From assembly GCA_905479515.1 (NCBI GenBank), contig CAJQMX010000236.1, forward strand, positions 1-18,820: a stretch of 18,820 nt of DNA, written 5' to 3'. This document shows, piece after piece, positions 1-7,238 of the stretch. Source of the DNA: an uncultured Parasphingopyxis sp. Its GTDB lineage: Bacteria; Pseudomonadota; Alphaproteobacteria; Sphingomonadales; Sphingomonadaceae. Numbering within the stretch: position 1 is the first letter of the stretch; each line of letters begins with the position of its first letter. The notes beneath the pieces are model-generated. The model was given only the letters and a program-made list of their open reading frames with translations. It did not search any database and was not told the DNA's origin. A program made the translations under genes and the position numbers.

Positions 1-249
1 GTCACCCAGGGTGATCGCTCCCGTCACGGTTTCTTCGCCGCTGGTCCCTGTATAGGCGCCATCGGCGGCGATGGTCAGCGTGGCTTCCGTCCCGTCATCA
101 TAGACAAGGGCGTAGTCGCCTACCCATGCAGACATATCCACGCCTGCATCCTCGGTTGCCTCCACTTCGGTCGTGTCCCCGGCTTCGGGCGCGGTTTCCG
201 CACAGGCGCCAAGGGCTAATACGCTTACAAGTACAAGAACCTTCTTCAT
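1..249 (-). CDS. Small lipoprotein, N-terminal 83 residues (cut by window edge)
   Basis: The reading frame starts at an ATG (247-249 on the complement) and stays open to the window edge. It begins MKKVLVLVSVLALGAC, a short basic and hydrophobic signal ending in a lipobox (LGAC, Cys16), so the protein is probably lipidated on Cys16 and held in a membrane. An acidic linker rich in Glu, Asp and Thr follows (about residues 17-40). After that comes a stretch with WVGDYALVYDDGT and TLTIAADGAYTG, which looks like the start of a small beta-rich domain. A GGGGA ribosome binding site lies 6 bases before the ATG. I do not recognise a named family and give no function. The C-terminus lies outside the window. 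Confidence 0.75.
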   Translation of the reverse strand, partial: MKKVLVLVSVLALGACAETAPEAGDTTEVEATEDAGVDMSAWVGDYALVYDDGTEATLTIAADGAYTGTSGEETVTGAITLGD

Positions 250-260
250 CGTCGTTCCCC

Positions 261-277
261 TCTTAGACAATCTAAGA
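261..277. repeat. Perfect inverted repeat TCTTAGA-CAA-TCTAAGA
   Basis: Two 7-bp arms flank a 3-bp centre. The repeat sits directly upstream of the ribosome binding site of the lipoprotein gene on the minus strand, so it could be an operator or a leader hairpin for that gene. The related half-site TCTAAGA recurs at 389-395. The inverted repeat is seen in the sequence; a regulatory role is inferred. Confidence 0.45.
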
Positions 278-338
278 CCGGGAATTAGACGCCTATTGCA
301 GCCGCAAAGCAAGTTTGGCTGTTCCGCGTTACAGGCCT

Positions 339-396
339 TTGACACACGCCGGGCGTTCGAAGCCGTATTGCTCCCTTAACCTCTTACGTCTAAGAG
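339..396 (+). promoter_or_regulatory. Possible pyrB promoter and leader hairpin
   Basis: A perfect -35-like hexamer TTGACA lies at 339-344, but no good -10 hexamer follows at 16-18 bp; the nearest is TATTGC at 366-371, which is too far. Closer to pyrB is CTCTTA-CGTC-TAAGAG (381-396), a 6-bp inverted repeat with a 4-base loop ending 9 bases before the ATG, so it may limit ribosome access. The rest of 250-405 shows no gene. Confidence 0.25.
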
Positions 397-405
397 ACCC
401 CTTTA

Positions 406-1395
406 ATGTCACAGGCGATTCCTATTTCTGCGGCCACACCCGAAGGCGCGCACCCGTTTCCGCACAGGCATTTGACCGGTATTTACGGGCTCCAGCCCTG
501 GGAAATCACCTTTCTGCTCGACGAAGCCGAGCAATGGGTGGACCTTAATCGCCGCTCTTCCAAGCATGACGACATGTTGGCGGGACTGACCCAGATCAAC
601 GCCTTTTTCGAAAACTCGACCCGCACATTGCTGTCGTTCGAGATCGCCGGAAAACGACTCGGGGCAGATGTCGTCAACATGCATGCCGCGCAATCGAGCG
701 TGAAAAAGGGCGAAACGCTGATCGATACGGCGGTGACGCTTAACGCGATGCACGCCGATGTGATCGTGATCCGCCATCAATCTTCCGGCGCGGTGCAATT
801 GATTGCTGACAAGGTGGATTGCCCGGTGCTCAATGCCGGCGATGGCTGGCACGAACATCCGACACAGGCGCTGCTCGACGCACTGACCATCCGCCGCCGC
901 AAAGGCGCGCTGGAGAAGCAGCGCGTCGCGATTTGCGGCGATATTCTGCACAGCCGGGTCGCCCGCTCCAACATTCTCGCGCTCACAGCGCTGGGCGCGG
1001 AAGTGCGCGTTATCGCGCCCCCTACCCTGATGCCTGCCGCGATAGAGCGTCTTGGCGTCACCCCATTCACCGATTTCGATGCCGGGCTGGACGGTGCAGA
1101 TGTCGTGATGATGCTGCGGCTGCAGAATGAGCGGATGCAGGGCGGCTTTGTCCCCTCGTCCCGCGAATATTTTGCGCTTTACGGACTGACCCGCGATCGG
1201 CTCGAAAAGGCAGCGCCTGACGCACTTGTCATGCATCCAGGGCCGATGAACCGGGGTGTGGAGATTGCCAGCGATATCGCCGATGATCTGGAGCGTTCAG
1301 CCATCACCGAACAGGTTGAGATGGGCGTTGCTGTCCGCATGGCCTGTCTCGATGTGCTGACCCGCCAGCAACGCGGTGTGGAAGGCTGGGCATGA
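406..1395 (+). CDS. pyrB: Aspartate carbamoyltransferase catalytic subunit
   Basis: PyrB joins carbamoyl phosphate and L-aspartate to give N-carbamoyl-L-aspartate, the first committed step of pyrimidine synthesis, in the cytoplasm. The 329-residue product has the family hallmarks in order. These are the carbamoyl-phosphate loop FFENSTRT (67-74), the SVKKGE loop (98-103) that reaches into a neighbouring subunit's site, HPTQALLD (151-158), RLQNER (238-243) in the aspartate domain, and HPGPMNRG (277-284). The length is usual for a catalytic chain, with a short N-terminal extension. No pyrI regulatory gene is next to it. The stop overlaps the start of the next gene in an ATGA (1392-1395), so the two are translationally coupled. 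That fits the class of enzyme in which PyrB assembles with a dihydroorotase-like partner. Confidence 0.97.
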   Translation: MSQAIPISAATPEGAHPFPHRHLTGIYGLQPWEITFLLDEAEQWVDLNRRSSKHDDMLAGLTQINAFFENSTRTLLSFEIAGKRLGADVVNMHAAQSSVKKGETLIDTAVTLNAMHADVIVIRHQSSGAVQLIADKVDCPVLNAGDGWHEHPTQALLDALTIRRRKGALEKQRVAICGDILHSRVARSNILALTALGAEVRVIAPPTLMPAAIERLGVTPFTDFDAGLDGADVVMMLRLQNERMQGGFVPSSREYFALYGLTRDRLEKAAPDALVMHPGPMNRGVEIASDIADDLERSAITEQVEMGVAVRMACLDVLTRQQRGVEGWA

Positions 1396-2618
1396 ACCCG
1401 CTCACCATCACAGGCGGCACGCTGATCGATCCCGTAGCCGGAACTGTCTCCACCGGGACGATCGCCTGCGCTGGCGGCCAGATTACCGACACCACATCCG
1501 ATGACGCCAAAACCCTTGACGCGAGCGGCCTGCATGTCGGGCCGGGGATCGTCGATCTGGGCTGTTTCGCGATTGATATCCCGGCTTTCGCAGCTGGCGG
1601 CATAACGCGGGTTGCGCTGATGCCGGACCAATCACCGGCAATTGATGAACCGGCGATGGTGCAGCACGCAGCAGCCGCGGGCAAACCTGCCGTCTGGATC
1701 CATCCGATTGCCGCCGCCACCCAAAGGCTGAGCGGCGAAGACCTCACCGAGATCGGTCTGATGCAGCGCGCCGGGGCGGTTGCCGTATCGACCGGGCGGC
1801 AACGCATTGCCGATTCCGGCCTGATGCTGCGTCTGCTCCGTTATGCCGCCGCGCTGGGCATGATCGTCATCGCCCATACCGAGGATGAAGGGCTTACCCG
1901 CCATGCCGTGGCAACGGATGGCGAAACCGCGACCCGGCTGGGCCTGCCAAGTGCGCCCGCCATTGCCGAGGCCATGGCCATTGCGCGGGACGTGATGCTG
2001 GCCGAGGAAACCGGCGCCCATATCCATTTCCGCACAGTGACAACGGCGCGCGGCTTTGATCTGATCCGCGATGCCAAGGCGCGCGGCGTGAACATCAGCT
2101 GCGGGATCACTCCGGGCCACCTGCTGCTTTGCGATGTCGATATCGGGGCCTATCGCACCTTCGCCAAACTCTCACCGCCGCTGCGCAGTGCCGAAGACCG
2201 CGATGCGGCGCTTGTCGCGCTGGCAGACGGCACCATCGATGTGATTTCATCGGGTCATGATCCGCAGGGGCCGGAAGCCAGACGCCTGCCCTATGCCGAT
2301 GCCGAGCCGGGCATGTCGGGTGCGGAGACGCTCCTCGCCTTGTCACTCAACCTGGTCCGCGAAGGCCATATCGACATGGCGCGGCTATTTGCCCTGCTCT
2401 CTCGCAATCCGGCCATGCTGCTTGGCGTGGAAGGCGGATCTGTTGCGGCAGGATCGGCGGCCGATCTGGTGATTTTCGATGCCGATGCGCCCTGGCGCGT
2501 GGATACAAACAGCATGGCCGCAAGTGCCGGAAATACGCCGTTTGATGAACTGCCCGTGCAGGGCAAGGTCGTCCATACGATAAAGGGCGGCCAATCCGTG
2601 GATGGGCCGCCCTTCTGA
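1392..2618 (+). CDS. pyrC: Dihydroorotase-like protein, probably non-catalytic (PyrC'/PyrX type)
   Basis: This 408-residue protein has the amidohydrolase fold of type I dihydroorotases: the N-terminal beta strands with PGIVDL (51-56), MPDQ in place of MPNT (77-80), AHTED (161-165), and a C-terminal [10 protein letters not shown] (354-363). Key metal ligands are missing. The usual HxH after PGIVDL is GCF (57-59), the His expected after HIC/HIH is Phe213, and the TDHAPH motif reads SGHDPQ (287-292), losing its Asp. His162 remains. It therefore should not hydrolyse dihydroorotate. By analogy with the pseudo-dihydroorotase of Pseudomonas, it probably holds PyrB in an active assembly. The 4-bp overlap with pyrB supports equal production. 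If this is right, an active dihydroorotase must be encoded elsewhere. The gene symbol gives the homology, not the activity. Confidence 0.9.
   Translation: MNPLTITGGTLIDPVAGTVSTGTIACAGGQITDTTSDDAKTLDASGLHVGPGIVDLGCFAIDIPAFAAGGITRVALMPDQSPAIDEPAMVQHAAAAGKPAVWIHPIAAATQRLSGEDLTEIGLMQRAGAVAVSTGRQRIADSGLMLRLLRYAAALGMIVIAHTEDEGLTRHAVATDGETATRLGLPSAPAIAEAMAIARDVMLAEETGAHIHFRTVTTARGFDLIRDAKARGVNISCGITPGHLLLCDVDIGAYRTFAKLSPPLRSAEDRDAALVALADGTIDVISSGHDPQGPEARRLPYADAEPGMSGAETLLALSLNLVREGHIDMARLFALLSRNPAMLLGVEGGSVAAGSAADLVIFDADAPWRVDTNSMAASAGNTPFDELPVQGKVVHTIKGGQSVDGPPF
2585..2616. terminator. Intrinsic terminator overlapping the pyrC' stop, probably bidirectional
   Basis: GGGCGGCC (2585-2592) pairs perfectly with GGCCGCCC (2605-2612), and the inner ATC/GAT bases can extend the hairpin. 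The right arm encodes the last codons of pyrC', just before its TGA. TTCTGATTGTCTT follows on the plus strand. On the minus strand the same stem is followed by TTTATCG and lies 26 bases past the stop of the converging SPOR gene, so it can serve both transcripts. Confidence 0.7.
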
Positions 2619-2637
2619 TTGTCTTGAAGTGTGTCGT

Positions 2638-4146
2638 TTAGCGCAGTGCTGCAACACCTGCGCCGCTGCGAGCAGCCATCTGCAACGGGGAATCGCCAGC
2701 GCGGGTCCGAACAAAGCAATCCTGACCGCTCGAACGAAGCGTCCGGCACATACGGGCAGCCTCGCGGCTCGATTCAAAACCGCCGACGGAAAGGCGATGC
2801 AGCGTCCGTCCGCGTTCCAGTGTGGCGTGTGACGGGCTATATTGGGCAAGATCGCCATGACGGCGAACCGCCCTGTCCCAGGCAACGCGAACGCTGGCCT
2901 CGGTCGAAAACGCACCAAGCTGGATTACATAGCGGCCATTGGAAGCCTGCGCCGCACGGGCAGCTGGCGCAACTGGCTGTGCAACCGGGGCAACAGCCCT
3001 AACCGTGCGTTCCGGCACGCGGGCTGCACGCAAGACGGCAAGCCAGCTTTCTTCGCCGGGCGCGGCTTGTGACGCCGCCGCAAGAACCGGAGCGGTCAGC
3101 GCAACAACGGGCCGTGCAGACGGTGCCGCTGCAAGAGCAATCGCATCGCTGGCATCGACCTCTTCATAATTGTCTTCGTCTTCAACAATGAACGCATCGG
3201 CGGCAGGCGCGGAATAGTCTTCCACCTCTGCCGCCGCGACCCGCATCGGTGCAGGGTCAGCTTCGATAACGTCCGGAACGTCCACATTGGCAACTGATCC
3301 GGCTTCGGCAGGTGCAGTGAAGGCAACGACCGGGGTTTGCCCGGCATAGTCTTCAACGGCAGGCGCTTCAGCCATCATCACATTGCTGTCCTGCTGGACA
3401 AGAGCGAGTTGCAGCGGCTGGCCGGGGTCATTCCTGTTGGCTTCGACACCAAGCAAGCTGGCAACCTGATCCCAGTCATTTTCCGGCGCACTGAACCGGG
3501 TCCAGTCCCGCATCCGGCCATCCAGATCGGCAAGGCTGACATCTTGCGCCGCGGTAATCCGGGCTTCAGCCCAGCGACCGGCCATTGCGTAGGTCAGCGC
3601 CAGATTCTGGCGTGCACGCGGATCGCCGCCATTGGCACGGGCCGCTTGCTGCAGGATTTCGATTGCGCGGTCATGATTACCGGCAAGCGCCATGGCAAGA
3701 CCGAGATCCGAAGCGCCCAAACGGCCTTCAAGATTGTTCAGTTCCTCAAGCGCATCCGCCCGGTCACCCTGTGCAATCTGCGAAAGCGCAAGGTTGAAAG
3801 CGGTCCGGTTGAGATCGGGATTGAGCGAAAGGGCGTCCTGAAAGCTTGTCTCAGCGGATGCAAAACGGCCCGCTGCGAGATAGGAACGGCCAAGCAAGTG
3901 CCGGTATTCGGCGCTGTTCGGCATGTGGCCCACGGCCTGTTCAGCGTGGCGGATCGCCGCACTGCTATCATTTTCGGCAAGCGCGGCACGCGCCGAAGCT
4001 GCAGCCTGAGCGGCCTGCTCTACGGCGCGGCTATCGACGTCTGTCGCACCCGTTGAAAAGGCGCTGTTCGCCACCGGCGAAAATCCGACAATGGATGCGC
4101 CGACGGCCAGCGTCGATGCTGCGAGTTTGATGATGCTAGGCTTCAT
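2638..4146 (-). CDS. Exported TPR and SPOR domain protein
   Basis: The 502-residue product begins with a Sec signal peptide (MKPSIIKLAAS, hydrophobic core 8-22, likely cleavage after ANSA near residue 29). Residues about 40-205 are tetratricopeptide-like helical repeats (AEYRHLLGRSYLAAGRFASAE and ARQNLALTYAMAGRWAEA). A long Ala, Pro and acidic-rich linker runs from about 245 to 400. The C-terminus (404-481, starting NGRYVIQLGAFSTEASVRVAW) is a SPOR domain, a fold known to bind denuded peptidoglycan at division sites. The TPR part would bind a protein partner. It is the third gene of a minus-strand operon after the parA and RHH-like genes, with a 14-base gap and a strong GAGGAGGG ribosome binding site. 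It probably acts at the cell wall, perhaps the septum; the exact role is unknown. Confidence 0.88.
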   Translation of the reverse strand: MKPSIIKLAASTLAVGASIVGFSPVANSAFSTGATDVDSRAVEQAAQAAASARAALAENDSSAAIRHAEQAVGHMPNSAEYRHLLGRSYLAAGRFASAETSFQDALSLNPDLNRTAFNLALSQIAQGDRADALEELNNLEGRLGASDLGLAMALAGNHDRAIEILQQAARANGGDPRARQNLALTYAMAGRWAEARITAAQDVSLADLDGRMRDWTRFSAPENDWDQVASLLGVEANRNDPGQPLQLALVQQDSNVMMAEAPAVEDYAGQTPVVAFTAPAEAGSVANVDVPDVIEADPAPMRVAAAEVEDYSAPAADAFIVEDEDNYEEVDASDAIALAAAPSARPVVALTAPVLAAASQAAPGEESWLAVLRAARVPERTVRAVAPVAQPVAPAARAAQASNGRYVIQLGAFSTEASVRVAWDRAVRRHGDLAQYSPSHATLERGRTLHRLSVGGFESSREAARMCRTLRSSGQDCFVRTRAGDSPLQMAARSGAGVAALR

Positions 4147-4160
4147 TATACCCTCCTCAA

Positions 4161-4934
4161 TCAGTGCTTGCTGGCTGCGGACATCGGTCCGGTCAGCGCT
4201 TGCACTTCAGGATGCTGTTCCAGGAACTGATCAAGCGCTTCTGTCACAAGGCGTTGGGCGGATCGGTTTAGAACCGCCGATGCCAAGCGCAGTTTCAGAT
4301 GACGCTGCCTGTCGAGCCGCAATGTGAAGGCGACTTTGTCGCGCGCCGGCACATCCTGTTCCTTCGGCTCATTCGGTTCGATTGGCTGGCTGACTGCCAC
4401 CGGCTCTTCCCGATCGGCATTCTTGACCGACAAGGGAGACTGGCCATGGGCGCGCAGGCCCTCACCAGTGTCTAAGACAGGCGCTTCTGCCTGCTCTGCT
4501 TCAGCCTGCGGCGTTTCAGCCTGCTCATAAAGCTCTTCGCCCTGTTCCGGCTCGTCATCGGCGACGCCCATCGGGCTCAGTCCGCCATGGCCATTGGCCT
4601 TATAGGGTGCCGGGTCCTGATCGGGTGATTCCGGCGCTGCCTCGTACAGGGCAGAAGGCTGCTCTTCGCTCTGGTCAAAGGGTGCGTAATCCACACCGCT
4701 CAAACCATCGGCAAGCTGCTCCTGCTGTTTGCGTACTTCGGGAAGCGGCGCATCGCCGTGGTAATCGCCGTTAACGGGATGCGGCGTTTCCAGCCCCATA
4801 TCGTTCCAGCCAAGATCTTCGGTGACGTCTCCTTCGGGATTGATAAACCCCTGGCGTCGCATGGCGGGTTTTGCTGCACCTTTACGCGCGAGCAGACCCG
4901 AGGAAAGCGACGCGAATTTTTCTTCGCCCATCAT
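4161..4934 (-). CDS. Acidic protein with C-terminal ribbon-helix-helix-like segment, partner of ParA
   Basis: The protein has 257 residues. A short basic segment near the N-terminus (ASLSSGLLARKGAAKPAMRR, 8-27) precedes a long acidic, low-complexity middle (about 35-195, rich in Glu, Pro, Gln and Ala) that looks disordered. The C-terminus (about 199-245) reads DKVAFTLRLDRQRHLKLRLA then SAQRLVTEALDQFLEQ. This is a beta strand followed by two helices, the pattern of a ribbon-helix-helix DNA-binding or dimerisation domain. The gene starts 7 bases after parA, with AGGAG overlapping the parA stop, and an ATGATG start. RHH proteins are common partners of small ParA ATPases, so a ParA regulator or cargo adaptor is inferred. 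No enzyme motif is visible. Confidence 0.75.
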   Translation of the reverse strand: MMGEEKFASLSSGLLARKGAAKPAMRRQGFINPEGDVTEDLGWNDMGLETPHPVNGDYHGDAPLPEVRKQQEQLADGLSGVDYAPFDQSEEQPSALYEAAPESPDQDPAPYKANGHGGLSPMGVADDEPEQGEELYEQAETPQAEAEQAEAPVLDTGEGLRAHGQSPLSVKNADREEPVAVSQPIEPNEPKEQDVPARDKVAFTLRLDRQRHLKLRLASAVLNRSAQRLVTEALDQFLEQHPEVQALTGPMSAASKH

Positions 4935-4941
4935 GTCGCTC

Positions 4942-5664
4942 CTACTGACCTGTCACCCGGCGGCCGAAACCGCCTGCTGCTGGTCTATGGACCGCGCCCT
5001 GCTGGGCAGCGAATTTGGGGCCACTGAACACGGTGCGGCGGAAATTCTTTTCAAGTCGGTCGGAAATATAGGCCCACAGCTCGTGCACTTCGTTGGCCGA
5101 TTTACCGTTCGGATCGACTTCCATCACTGTGCGGCCATCGATCATCGAAGCGGCATAATCCGTGCGATGATGGAGCGTGACCGGAGCAACCGTGCCATGC
5201 TGCGAAAGCGCAACAGCGGCCTCATAGGTGATCTTCGCCCTTGGCGTTGCCGCATTGACCACGAAGATCAGCGGCTTGCCGGCGCGTTCGCACAAATCGA
5301 CCGTCGCGCCGACGGCGCGCAAATCATGCGGGCTTGGGCGGGTCGGGATAACGATAAGTTCGGCAACCTGAATAACACTCTGAATCGCCATGGTAATAGC
5401 CGGAGGCGTATCGAGTACCGCAAGTTTGAAACCCTGCTGACGGAGAACTTCGAGATCTGCCGAAAGGCGAGCGACGGTCGTCTGCGCAAAGGCAGGCATA
5501 TCGTCTTCACGTTCATTCCACCAGTCAGCGAGCGATCCCTGGGGATCGATATCGATCAGGACCACTGGCCCCGCTCCGCTTCGTTGCGCTTCTACTGCAA
5601 GGTGCCCGGAAAGCGTTGTTTTTCCCGAGCCGCCTTTTTGCGATGCTAATGCCAAGACCCGCAT
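4942..5664 (-). CDS. ParA/MinD-family ATPase
   Basis: The 240-residue protein has the deviant Walker A KGGSGKT (10-16) with the signature Lys10, an A' motif DIDPQGS (38-44), and Walker B AVLDTPP (82-88). These ATPases dimerise on ATP and bind DNA or membrane to position plasmids, chromosomes or protein clusters. There is no N-terminal HTH, and no C-terminal amphipathic helix like MinD's is obvious, so a nucleoid-bound small ParA is the likeliest type. The last 40 residues (NFRRTVFSGPKF onward) extend past the core and are basic and Gly-rich. It is the first gene of the operon with the RHH-like and TPR/SPOR genes, and an AGGGGAT ribosome binding site precedes the ATG. No parB or parS is seen here, so this is an orphan ParA and not the main chromosome segregation locus. 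Confidence 0.93.
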   Translation of the reverse strand: MRVLALASQKGGSGKTTLSGHLAVEAQRSGAGPVVLIDIDPQGSLADWWNEREDDMPAFAQTTVARLSADLEVLRQQGFKLAVLDTPPAITMAIQSVIQVAELIVIPTRPSPHDLRAVGATVDLCERAGKPLIFVVNAATPRAKITYEAAVALSQHGTVAPVTLHHRTDYAASMIDGRTVMEVDPNGKSANEVHELWAYISDRLEKNFRRTVFSGPKFAAQQGAVHRPAAGGFGRRVTGQ

Positions 5665-5726
5665 GATATCCCCTTTGATGGCGGTATTTCATGACCGGCA
5701 TTGCCACTCAGGTGACTAAAATCTGG

Positions 5727-5810
5727 TTAACGGCCGGCGTTAAATTTTGATTGATGTCCCGGAAATGGACGGTTCAACTTTGCTAATCCGGCTTTAACCC
5801 TGCTAATATC
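5727..5810. promoter_or_regulatory. Shared control region between the parA operon and the divergent SPOR gene
   Basis: The 184-base divergent spacer (5665-5848) is richer in A and T than its surroundings. It contains a perfect inverted repeat TTAACG-GCCGG-CGTTAA (5727-5743) and two direct copies of TGCTAAT 20 bp apart (5781-5787 and 5801-5807). These are candidate regulator sites. The paired TTAA blocks resemble the CtrA box, but the gap is 9 bases, not the usual 7. No clear -35/-10 pair stands out. Confidence 0.4.
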
Positions 5811-5848
5811 CCCGATATGTGAAGTGCGTAATTTTTGGAGAACGGCAT

Positions 5849-6865
5849 ATGGCGATGAGGCACAGAGCGGCGATTGGTGCCGCATTGGCCCTGATAGCAT
5901 TACCCTGGGGGGCTAATGCGGGGGTTCAGGAAGGTGTCGAAGCCTGGCGCGGCGGCGATTATGCGCGCGCGATTGCTGAATGGCAGCCTTTGTCCAACGC
6001 CGGTGACCCGGATGCCCAGTTCAACCTTGGCCAGGCCTATAAACTTGGCCGCGGCGTGCCCCAGGATATGGAACGCGCGCGTGACCTGTTTGGCCGGTCC
6101 GCGCGCCAGGGCCATTTGCAGGCCGAAGCCAATTACGGGCTCATCCTGTTTCAGGACGGAAACCGTGAAGACGCGATGCCCTATATCATCCGGGCCGCCA
6201 ATCGCGGCGAACCTCGCGCGCAATATATCTATGGCACCGCCCTGTTTAATGGCGACCTTGCACCAAGGGACTGGCCCCGCGCCTATGCGTTGATGACCAA
6301 TGCCAGCGCGGCCGGACTGCCGCAGGCCTCTGCCAGTCTTGAGCAGATGGACAGCTATATCCCGCTTGATCAGCGCCAGGAAGGCACAGCATTGGCGGCG
6401 CGCATGGAGCAGGAAAGCCAGACAACGGAAATCGCCAGCGCTCCGCCAGCGCCTGCCCCGCGCCCAACTTTCACGCCGGTTCCGGTTCCGGCGCCCACTG
6501 CCCAACCGCCAGTTTCCATGCCACCTGCCGCTTCTCCGCCTGCTGCATCCCCTCCTGCGCACCGTCCCCCGGTTGCGGTCACCCAGGCCCCTCCGGCAGC
6601 ACCGCCTGCGGCTCCTCCAGTTGCGCGATCCGGCGATTGGCGGATTCAGCTCGGCTCATTCCGTGAACGACCCCGGGCAGAAGCGCTGTGGAATCGCGTG
6701 TCTTCCAGAGACTCCTCACTCGCAGAGCTGCAGCCCTTTCTGGTGCGTGCAGGGCCTTATACGCGCTTGCAGGCCGGGCCTTTCCAAACGCAGGCCCAGG
6801 CCCGTCAGGCTTGTTCTGCCGCCATACGCGCCGGATCGGAGTGCATGGCAGTTCGCCGTCGATAG
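5849..6865 (+). CDS. Exported Sel1-like repeat and SPOR domain protein
   Basis: I use the ATG at 5849, which has GGAG 8 bases upstream and gives a clean signal peptide (MAMRHRAAIGAALALIALPWGANA, cleavage near residue 24); an upstream GTG at 5819 would spoil it. The 338-residue product has Sel1/TPR-like repeats from about 25 to 165 (DPDAQFNLGQAYKLGRGVPQ and PRAQYIYGTALFNG). A long Pro/Ala-rich linker follows (198-259), then a C-terminal SPOR domain (261-337, SGDWRIQLGSF onward). It should sit in the periplasm and bind peptidoglycan through SPOR while the repeats bind a partner. It diverges from the parA operon that encodes another TPR/SPOR protein, so the two may share regulation and process. 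Confidence 0.88.
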   Translation: MAMRHRAAIGAALALIALPWGANAGVQEGVEAWRGGDYARAIAEWQPLSNAGDPDAQFNLGQAYKLGRGVPQDMERARDLFGRSARQGHLQAEANYGLILFQDGNREDAMPYIIRAANRGEPRAQYIYGTALFNGDLAPRDWPRAYALMTNASAAGLPQASASLEQMDSYIPLDQRQEGTALAARMEQESQTTEIASAPPAPAPRPTFTPVPVPAPTAQPPVSMPPAASPPAASPPAHRPPVAVTQAPPAAPPAAPPVARSGDWRIQLGSFRERPRAEALWNRVSSRDSSLAELQPFLVRAGPYTRLQAGPFQTQAQARQACSAAIRAGSECMAVRRR

Positions 6866-6923
6866 GCCAGCTTAACCGAAAATTTGTGGATGGGCGTTAC
6901 CGCTTCCCGGACAGGGGAAGTGT

Positions 6924-7238
6924 ATGTCTCGTCAGGATCAATTACGAAGCGGATCAATGGCGACGCCATGGCGCAGGCGGCGCATGTGCGTCATCCATGC
7001 CGATGCGCCGGCTCCCGCTGCGCTTGAAAGCGTTTCAGGTCGCGGAGCCACCATTCGTAGCAATGCATCGCCGAAGCGCGGCACGACGATAACCCTTGTT
7101 CATCCCGCAGCCGGCGAGATTATCGCCGAAGTCCACGCCATTTCCGAAGCGGGTATTGAGCTGAGTTTCGCCGGTGACGAAGATTCGGTGGCCTTCGCGC
7201 TCAGCGCGGTCGCCGCCGATATGACGCAGCCTAGCTAG
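6924..7238 (+). CDS. Small PilZ-like protein
   Basis: The frame encodes 104 residues with AGGGGA just upstream of the ATG. The Arg run PWRRRRM (15-21) and the following VSGRGATIR, GTTITL and GEIIAEVHAISEAGIELSF recall a PilZ domain: an Arg motif, a DxSxxG-like turn, and a short beta barrel. PilZ domains bind cyclic-di-GMP, but the DxSxxG motif is degenerate here, so ligand binding is doubtful. The gene is 58 bases after the Sel1/SPOR gene and could be co-transcribed with it. Its TAG stop overlaps the stop of the converging gene in CTAGCTAG. A remote PilZ relation is my best reading; otherwise it is a hypothetical protein. Confidence 0.6.
   Translation: MSRQDQLRSGSMATPWRRRRMCVIHADAPAPAALESVSGRGATIRSNASPKRGTTITLVHPAAGEIIAEVHAISEAGIELSFAGDEDSVAFALSAVAADMTQPS

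Noticed and set aside
409..1236. Long open frame antisense to pyrB
   Set aside because: It lies fully inside a clear pyrB, has no ribosome binding site or recognisable motif, and is the usual antisense shadow of GC-rich coding.
3337..4056. Open frame antisense to the TPR/SPOR gene
   Set aside because: The minus-strand frame has a signal peptide, TPR repeats, SPOR and a strong ribosome binding site; the plus frame has none.
5727..5743. CtrA box
   Set aside because: The TTAA blocks are 9 bases apart and not 7, so I list it only as an inverted repeat.
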